A stretch of 9,312 bases of DNA from Lysobacteraceae bacterium. Lineage in GTDB: Bacteria; Pseudomonadota; Gammaproteobacteria; DSM-19610. Under the pieces are notes generated by a model. It was not told where the DNA came from, did no database searches, and saw nothing but the letters and a program-made list of their open reading frames with translations. Shown one piece after another: positions 5,186 to 9,312 of the stretch (position 1 is its first letter; the number at the start of each line of letters is the position of its first letter). Position numbers and translations under genes: made by a program. The stretch spans positions 1 to 9,312 of the forward strand of contig JAIVHA010000063.1 of the NCBI GenBank assembly GCA_020201295.1, in the 5' to 3' direction.

Positions 5186-7600
5186 ATGTCCCAACACTAT
5201 CTCGACAAGCTGTTTGCACCCGGTAGCATTGCCGTGTTCGGCGCCAGTGAGCGCCCCGATTCAGTGGGCACGCTCAGCTATCGCAATCTGCGAGACGGTG
5301 GATTCCAGGGGGGGCTGTATCCGGTCAATCCCAAGTATGCATCACTGGATGGGCAGACCTGCTATGCCTCCACGGCGGAGTTGCCCGGCCCGGTGGATCT
5401 GGCCGTGATCGCCACCCCCGCCGCTACCGTGGCGGATATCCTGGAGGCCTGCGGCGCCCGTGGCGTGCGCACCGCTATCCTGATCTCGGCTGGTTTCGGC
5501 AATGGCGACGAGTCCGGACGGGTGCGCAAGGAGGCCGTGTTGCAGGTGGCTGCCCGTTACCGCATGCGACTGCTGGGGCCCAACTGCCTGGGATTGATCC
5601 GCCCGAGCCTCAATTTGAACGCCACCTTCAGCAAGAACAGCGCCCGGCCCGGCGGACTGGCGCTGGTGTCCCAGTCGGGCGCCCTCTGTACCGCCATCCT
5701 GGACTGGGCCATCGCCCACGATGTGGGCTTTTCCACCCTGGTGTCCCTGGGGGATGCCGCGGACATCGATTTCGGTGACCTGCTCGATTACCTCGCCCAG
5801 GACAGCCAGACCCGCAGCATTCTTCTCTATATCGAGGGCATCCGTGATGCGCGCCGCTTCATGAGCGGACTGCGCAGCGCGGCACGCATGAAGCCGGTGA
5901 TCGTGCTCAAGTCCGGGCGACACAGCGAGGGTTCGCGGGCGGCCCTTACCCACACCGGTGCGTTGATCGGTGCCGACGATGTGTTCGATGCCGCTTTGCA
6001 GCGCGCTGGCGTGGTGCGCGCCATGTCCATCGAACAGTGGTTTGCCGCCGCCCAGCTGCTGGCCAGCGAGGATCGGGTCAGCGGCAATCGCCTGGCCATT
6101 GTTACCAACGGTGGCGGTCCCGGCGTCATGGCCGTGGACCGGGCGATGGACCTGGGGGTACAGCTGGCGCAGCTGGCACCTGCCACCATCGAGGCCCTGG
6201 AAGCCGCACTGCCCGGTCACTGGTCCCATGCCAATCCCGTGGACCTGCTCGGGGATGCGGGGGCGGAGCGCTACGGCACGGCGGTCCGTGCCTGCCTGCT
6301 GGATCCCGGTGTGGATGGATTGCTGGTGATGCTGACCCCGCAGGCCATGACCGATCCCAGCGCCTGTGCCGAGGCGGTGATTGCCGCGCGCCAGGGCAGT
6401 CACAAGCCGGTGCTGCTGTGCTGGATGGGGGAAGAGCAGGTACGGGTCGCGCACGAACTCTTTGCCCGGCACCACATGCCCGCCTTCGGCAGTCCCGAGT
6501 CTTCCGTGGAGGCCTTCGCCTACCTGACTCGTTTTCAGCAGAACCAGCAATGGCTCACCCAGGTGCCGACCCCGCTGGGTCGCCGCAGCGAACCGGACAT
6601 CGAGGGTGCGCGGCTGATCATCGAAAGTGTGCTGGCCGACGGACGCACCGTGCTGGGTACGGCGGAATCCAAGGCGATTCTCCATGCCTTCGCCATCCCG
6701 GTCACCCAGAGCATCGAATGTCACAGTGCCAACGATGCCCTGGTGGTGGCCGAGTCCATCGGTTATCCCGTGGTGATGAAGATCAGTTCGCCGGATATCA
6801 CGCACAAAACCGACGTGGGTGGAGTGCGCCTCAATATCGGTTCGGCCCAGGCGGTGCGTATCACCTACAACGAAATGCTGGAGGCAGTGCGCGCCAAATA
6901 TCCCGAGGCACGTATCGGCGGTGTTACCCTGGAGCCCATGTACAGATCGCGCCACGGGCGCGAACTGCTGGTGGGAGTGATTCGCGACCCCGTGTTCGGG
7001 CCCGTCATCACCTTCGGTGCCGGCGGGGTGCAACGGCCGCACCTGTCCCTGGATCGCTACAGCCACATGGCCATCCATCCCTATCCCAAGCACCTGGTTT
7101 CGAGTTGTCAGCTGGCCGACGGTACCGATATCATCATCCGGCCCATCCGCCCCGAGGATGCCGGGATCGAACAGAGCTTCGTCAAGGCGCTGTCGAGCCA
7201 GTCCCGGTATTTTCGCTTCATGCGCAGCCTGAACGAACTGACCCAGGAGATGCTGGTGCGTTTCACCCAGATCGACTATCACCGCGAGCTGGCACTGATC
7301 GCGGTGCTGGAGCAGGATGGCCGGGAGACCGAGCTGGGTGTGGCGCGTTACATCATAAATCCCGATGGCCAGAGCTGTGAGTTCGCCCTGGTAGTGGCCG
7401 ATGCCTGGCAGGGAAAGGGCATCGGCTCCCGCCTCATGCAGGCTCTGATGGAAGCGGCGCGACAACGCGGACTGGGTGAAATGGATGGCGAAATCCTCGC
7501 CAGCAATAATAATATGCTGCACCTCATGACCAGCCTGGGCTTCAGCCTGCATACCAGCAGCGAGGACCCTGGCGTCAAGCTGGCGAGCAAGGAATTGTGA
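5186..7600 (+). CDS. pat: Pat/PatZ-type protein lysine acetyltransferase (acyl-CoA synthetase-like + GNAT), with shortened ATP-grasp domain
   Basis: The known family acetylates lysines of metabolic enzymes, e.g. acetyl-CoA synthetase, using acetyl-CoA. The product is 804 residues from ATG 5186 (MSQHYLDKLFAPGSIAVFGAS, the usual beginning; GTG 5132 would add 18 residues). In order: CoA-binding domain about 8-105; succinyl-CoA ligase-like domain with VSQSGALC and His256 in LTHTGAL, the position of the phospho-histidine in active ADP-forming synthetases; a ligase domain to about 460; an ATP-grasp part about 490-614; GNAT about 640-795 with Glu732 in CEFALV (catalytic Glu position) and acetyl-CoA loop QGKGIG at 742-747. 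Oddity: from FGAGGV (610-615) it passes almost directly to LDRYSHMAIHPYP. E. coli PatZ is 886 residues, so about 80 residues of the ATP-grasp domain, including the LPPLN and DI(H/N)PL segments, are missing in frame. The GNAT looks intact. No strong Shine-Dalgarno. Permease gene 13 bases downstream. Confidence 0.9.
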   Translation: MSQHYLDKLFAPGSIAVFGASERPDSVGTLSYRNLRDGGFQGGLYPVNPKYASLDGQTCYASTAELPGPVDLAVIATPAATVADILEACGARGVRTAILISAGFGNGDESGRVRKEAVLQVAARYRMRLLGPNCLGLIRPSLNLNATFSKNSARPGGLALVSQSGALCTAILDWAIAHDVGFSTLVSLGDAADIDFGDLLDYLAQDSQTRSILLYIEGIRDARRFMSGLRSAARMKPVIVLKSGRHSEGSRAALTHTGALIGADDVFDAALQRAGVVRAMSIEQWFAAAQLLASEDRVSGNRLAIVTNGGGPGVMAVDRAMDLGVQLAQLAPATIEALEAALPGHWSHANPVDLLGDAGAERYGTAVRACLLDPGVDGLLVMLTPQAMTDPSACAEAVIAARQGSHKPVLLCWMGEEQVRVAHELFARHHMPAFGSPESSVEAFAYLTRFQQNQQWLTQVPTPLGRRSEPDIEGARLIIESVLADGRTVLGTAESKAILHAFAIPVTQSIECHSANDALVVAESIGYPVVMKISSPDITHKTDVGGVRLNIGSAQAVRITYNEMLEAVRAKYPEARIGGVTLEPMYRSRHGRELLVGVIRDPVFGPVITFGAGGVQRPHLSLDRYSHMAIHPYPKHLVSSCQLADGTDIIIRPIRPEDAGIEQSFVKALSSQSRYFRFMRSLNELTQEMLVRFTQIDYHRELALIAVLEQDGRETELGVARYIINPDGQSCEFALVVADAWQGKGIGSRLMQALMEAARQRGLGEMDGEILASNNNMLHLMTSLGFSLHTSSEDPGVKLASKEL

Positions 7601-7613
7601 GCGGAACCTGAAC

Positions 7614-8729
7614 ATGGCCCAAGACAACGCCAGTGCCGAAGCTGATCCGGAAACTGGAAGCATCCGTTGCGCGGGCCGCTGGACCGTCGATGGCATTGCG
7701 ACCCTGGCGGCGGGGCTGTCGCGCATCGCCGCACCCGCCGGCCGGACGCTATGCCTGGAAGCCAGTGCGATCACCGCCCTGGATACCAGTGGAGCCTGGC
7801 TGCTGCAGCGCTTGCGCTTGCAGCTGGAGGCGGCGGGCAACCCGGTGGAGGTGCAGGGCCTGCAGGCCCACCATGCCGACCTCTACCAGCGGATACGCGA
7901 ACTGGGCACCACCGAGCCGCCACGGGAGCCGCGTCTTGGCGGCTTGGCCGGCACCGGCCGCGGCACGCTGCGCGGGCTGGAGGAACTCTACAGTTTTCTG
8001 TCCTTCTTCGGTGCCGTCGTGATGCGCGGCAGCTGGCTGTTGCTGCACCCGCGCCGCATGCGCTGGAAGGCCGTGTTCATCGACCTGTACGGCTCCGGGG
8101 TGACGGCACTGGGCATCGTCGGCCTGCTGTCCTTCCTGATGGGGGTGGTGATCGCCTACCAGGGTGCGGTGCAGCTGCGCGCCTTCGGTGCTGACATCTA
8201 CATTGCCGACCTGGTCGGCCTGTCCATGGTCCGCGAGTTGGGGCCGCTGCTGGCGGCCATCATCGTCGCCGGGCGTACCGGGTCCGCCTATGCCGCCCAG
8301 ATCGGCACCATGCGCGTGACCGACGAGGTGGCGGCCTTGCGCACCATCGGCATCGATCCCCTGGACCTGCTGGTCATTCCCAAAGTGTTTGCCCTGTGCC
8401 TGGCGCTGCCGCTGCTGGCGGTGTTCGCCGATATCATGGGGGTACTCGGCGGCATGATCCTGGCCAAGCTGCAGCTGGGACTGAGTTTCGCGCCTTTCCT
8501 GGATCGTCTTCAGGAAGCCATCACCCTGCGTTCTTTCCTGATCGGCCTGGGCAAGGCACCGGTGTTCGCCCTGGTGATCGCGCTGATCGGCTGTTTCCAG
8601 GGCTTCCGGGTGCGCGGCAGTGCCGCCAGTGTCGGCGAGCACACCACCCGGGCGGTGGTGCAGGCCATCTTTCTCATCATCGTCATCGATGCCCAGTTTT
8701 CGGTGATCTTCAGCTGGCTGGGAATCTGA
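7614..8729 (+). CDS. mlaE: STAS domain-MlaE family ABC transporter permease
   Basis: Inner-membrane permease of an Mla/Ttg2-type transporter that moves phospholipids or other lipids between inner membrane and periplasm. The 371-residue product carries an N-terminal STAS-like domain (about 15-95, with ITALDTSGAWLL), which in other Mla systems is the separate MlaB; here it is fused, as in many proteobacterial homologs. The MlaE part begins about residue 110. It shows the conserved run SMVRELGPLLAAIIVAGRTGSA followed by YAAQIGTMRVTDEVAALRTIGIDP, and membrane segments at about 155-178, 200-228, 261-285, 311-335 and 348-370. ATG 7614 has GGAA at 7603-7606 and lies 13 bases after pat; the ATPase starts one base after its stop, so the three are probably one transcript. 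Whether it is the true mla locus or a paralogous lipid transporter cannot be told without the downstream MCE gene. Confidence 0.92.
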   Translation: MAQDNASAEADPETGSIRCAGRWTVDGIATLAAGLSRIAAPAGRTLCLEASAITALDTSGAWLLQRLRLQLEAAGNPVEVQGLQAHHADLYQRIRELGTTEPPREPRLGGLAGTGRGTLRGLEELYSFLSFFGAVVMRGSWLLLHPRRMRWKAVFIDLYGSGVTALGIVGLLSFLMGVVIAYQGAVQLRAFGADIYIADLVGLSMVRELGPLLAAIIVAGRTGSAYAAQIGTMRVTDEVAALRTIGIDPLDLLVIPKVFALCLALPLLAVFADIMGVLGGMILAKLQLGLSFAPFLDRLQEAITLRSFLIGLGKAPVFALVIALIGCFQGFRVRGSAASVGEHTTRAVVQAIFLIIVIDAQFSVIFSWLGI

Positions 8730-8730
8730 C

Positions 8731-9312
8731 ATGGTCCCGACAACGGAACCGGTTCTGGAGTTGCGCGGCATCTGCACCCGCTTCGGCAAGCTGGTGGTCC
8801 ACGAGCAGCTCGATCTCGAGGTGCGGCGCGGTGAGGTGCTGGCCCTGGTGGGCGGGAGTGGCAGCGGCAAGACCACCCTGCTGCAGGAGATGATCATGCT
8901 GCGCCAGCCGGATCGTGGCTCCATCCGCCTGTTCGGCGAGGAGGTCACCGGTGCGGGCAGGGAACGTATGGAGCGCATGCGCCGGCGCTTTGGCGTACTG
9001 TTCCAGCATGGCGCGTTGTTCACCGGTCTCAATGTGTTGCAGAATGTGGGCGTGCCCCTGCACGAACATGGTGGGCTGGACACTGTGCTCATCGATCAGA
9101 TCGCCCTGCTCAAGATCCGCCAGGCCGGGCTACCGGCCGAAGCAGCACTCAAGTATCCTGATGAGCTCAGTGGCGGTATGGTGAAGCGGGCCGCGCTGGC
9201 GCGTGCCATGGCCCTGGATCCGCAGTTGCTGTTTCTCGACGAGCCCACCTCGGGCCTGGACCCGGTCAGCGCGGGTGCCTTCGACGAACTCATCCTGGAC
9301 CTGAAGCAATGG
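8731..9312 (+). CDS. mlaF: MlaF-like ABC transporter ATPase (3' end outside window)
   Basis: ATP-binding subunit partnering the MlaE-type permease. The 194 codons present begin at ATG 8731, one base after the permease stop, with GGGA at 8720-8723 as ribosome-binding site. Motifs in order: Walker A GGSGSGKTT (41-49), Q-loop LFQHGALF with Gln92, signature LSGGM (146-150) followed by KRAALARA, Walker B LLFLDE (166-171) and the D-loop SGLD (174-177). The Q-loop LFQxGALF and LSGGM-KR signature are typical of MlaF-type ATPases. The frame is open at the right edge; about 70 residues including the H-loop should follow, then probably an MCE (MlaD-like) gene. No defects are seen. Confidence 0.93.
   Translation, partial: MVPTTEPVLELRGICTRFGKLVVHEQLDLEVRRGEVLALVGGSGSGKTTLLQEMIMLRQPDRGSIRLFGEEVTGAGRERMERMRRRFGVLFQHGALFTGLNVLQNVGVPLHEHGGLDTVLIDQIALLKIRQAGLPAEAALKYPDELSGGMVKRAALARAMALDPQLLFLDEPTSGLDPVSAGAFDELILDLKQW

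Noticed and set aside
5342..7840. An 832-codon open frame on the - strand opposite pat
   Set aside because: It is the antisense shadow of a GC-rich gene: low-complexity His/Gln/Gly-rich composition, no recognisable domain, and the + strand carries clear Pat motifs.
7749..9092. A 447-codon open frame on the - strand opposite mlaE/mlaF
   Set aside because: Antisense shadow without motifs; the + strand has complete MlaE and MlaF signatures.
1..9312. Search for a defence system, CRISPR, transposon, prophage or biosynthetic cluster
   Set aside because: Every sizeable gene belongs to housekeeping, envelope, repair or signalling families; no repeats in arrays, transposase, integrase or tRNA-flanked borders were seen.

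Overview
This is a GC-rich window (mostly about 60-65% GC by eye) of ordinary proteobacterial chromosome. The gene content suggests a gammaproteobacterium: an E. coli-like MsrA, a Pat/PatZ-type protein acetyltransferase, an Mla-type lipid ABC transporter, a VWA/J-protein gene pair, and a REP-type palindrome of the kind known from Pseudomonas and Xanthomonas. The genus cannot be named from this sequence. I see no rRNA or tRNA genes, CRISPR array, insertion sequence or phage genes.

Layout. Positions 1-529 (+) hold the 3' part of a small SAM-dependent RNA methyltransferase. A perfect 24-bp-arm REP palindrome follows (571-622). Next is a tightly packed + strand run: a VWA-domain gene carrying a one-base frameshift (717-1429), a membrane-anchored C-terminal J-domain protein (1433-2185), an overlapping 48-codon small ORF (2185-2331) and msrA (2357-3001). 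Convergent to it on the - strand are a response regulator with an unusual N-terminal domain (3041-3769) and, upstream, a 76-residue stand-alone paralog of that domain (3933-4163). The two are separated by a strikingly AT-rich gap. Then comes a class II HDAC-like deacetylase (4180-5076, -) whose 3' part is damaged. It is divergent from a Pat-type GNAT protein acetyltransferase (5186-7600, +). Behind pat, a STAS-MlaE permease (7614-8729) and an MlaF-like ATPase (8731 to the window end) form an apparent operon.

How the genes fit together. The acetyltransferase and deacetylase back to back look like a reversible protein-lysine acetylation module. The Mla-type genes would move phospholipids or related lipids across the envelope and probably continue to the right with an MCE (MlaD-like) gene. 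MsrA repairs oxidised methionine.

The main surprise is damage. Three conserved genes within about 6 kb deviate from their families: a one-G loss in the VWA gene, loss of about 29 codons plus a frameshift in the deacetylase, and an in-frame loss of about 80 codons from the ATP-grasp part of Pat. This may be real decay or specialisation, or it may reflect sequence or assembly error. The other item of interest is the paired fused and stand-alone copies of an unrecognised approximately 76-residue domain next to the response regulator.
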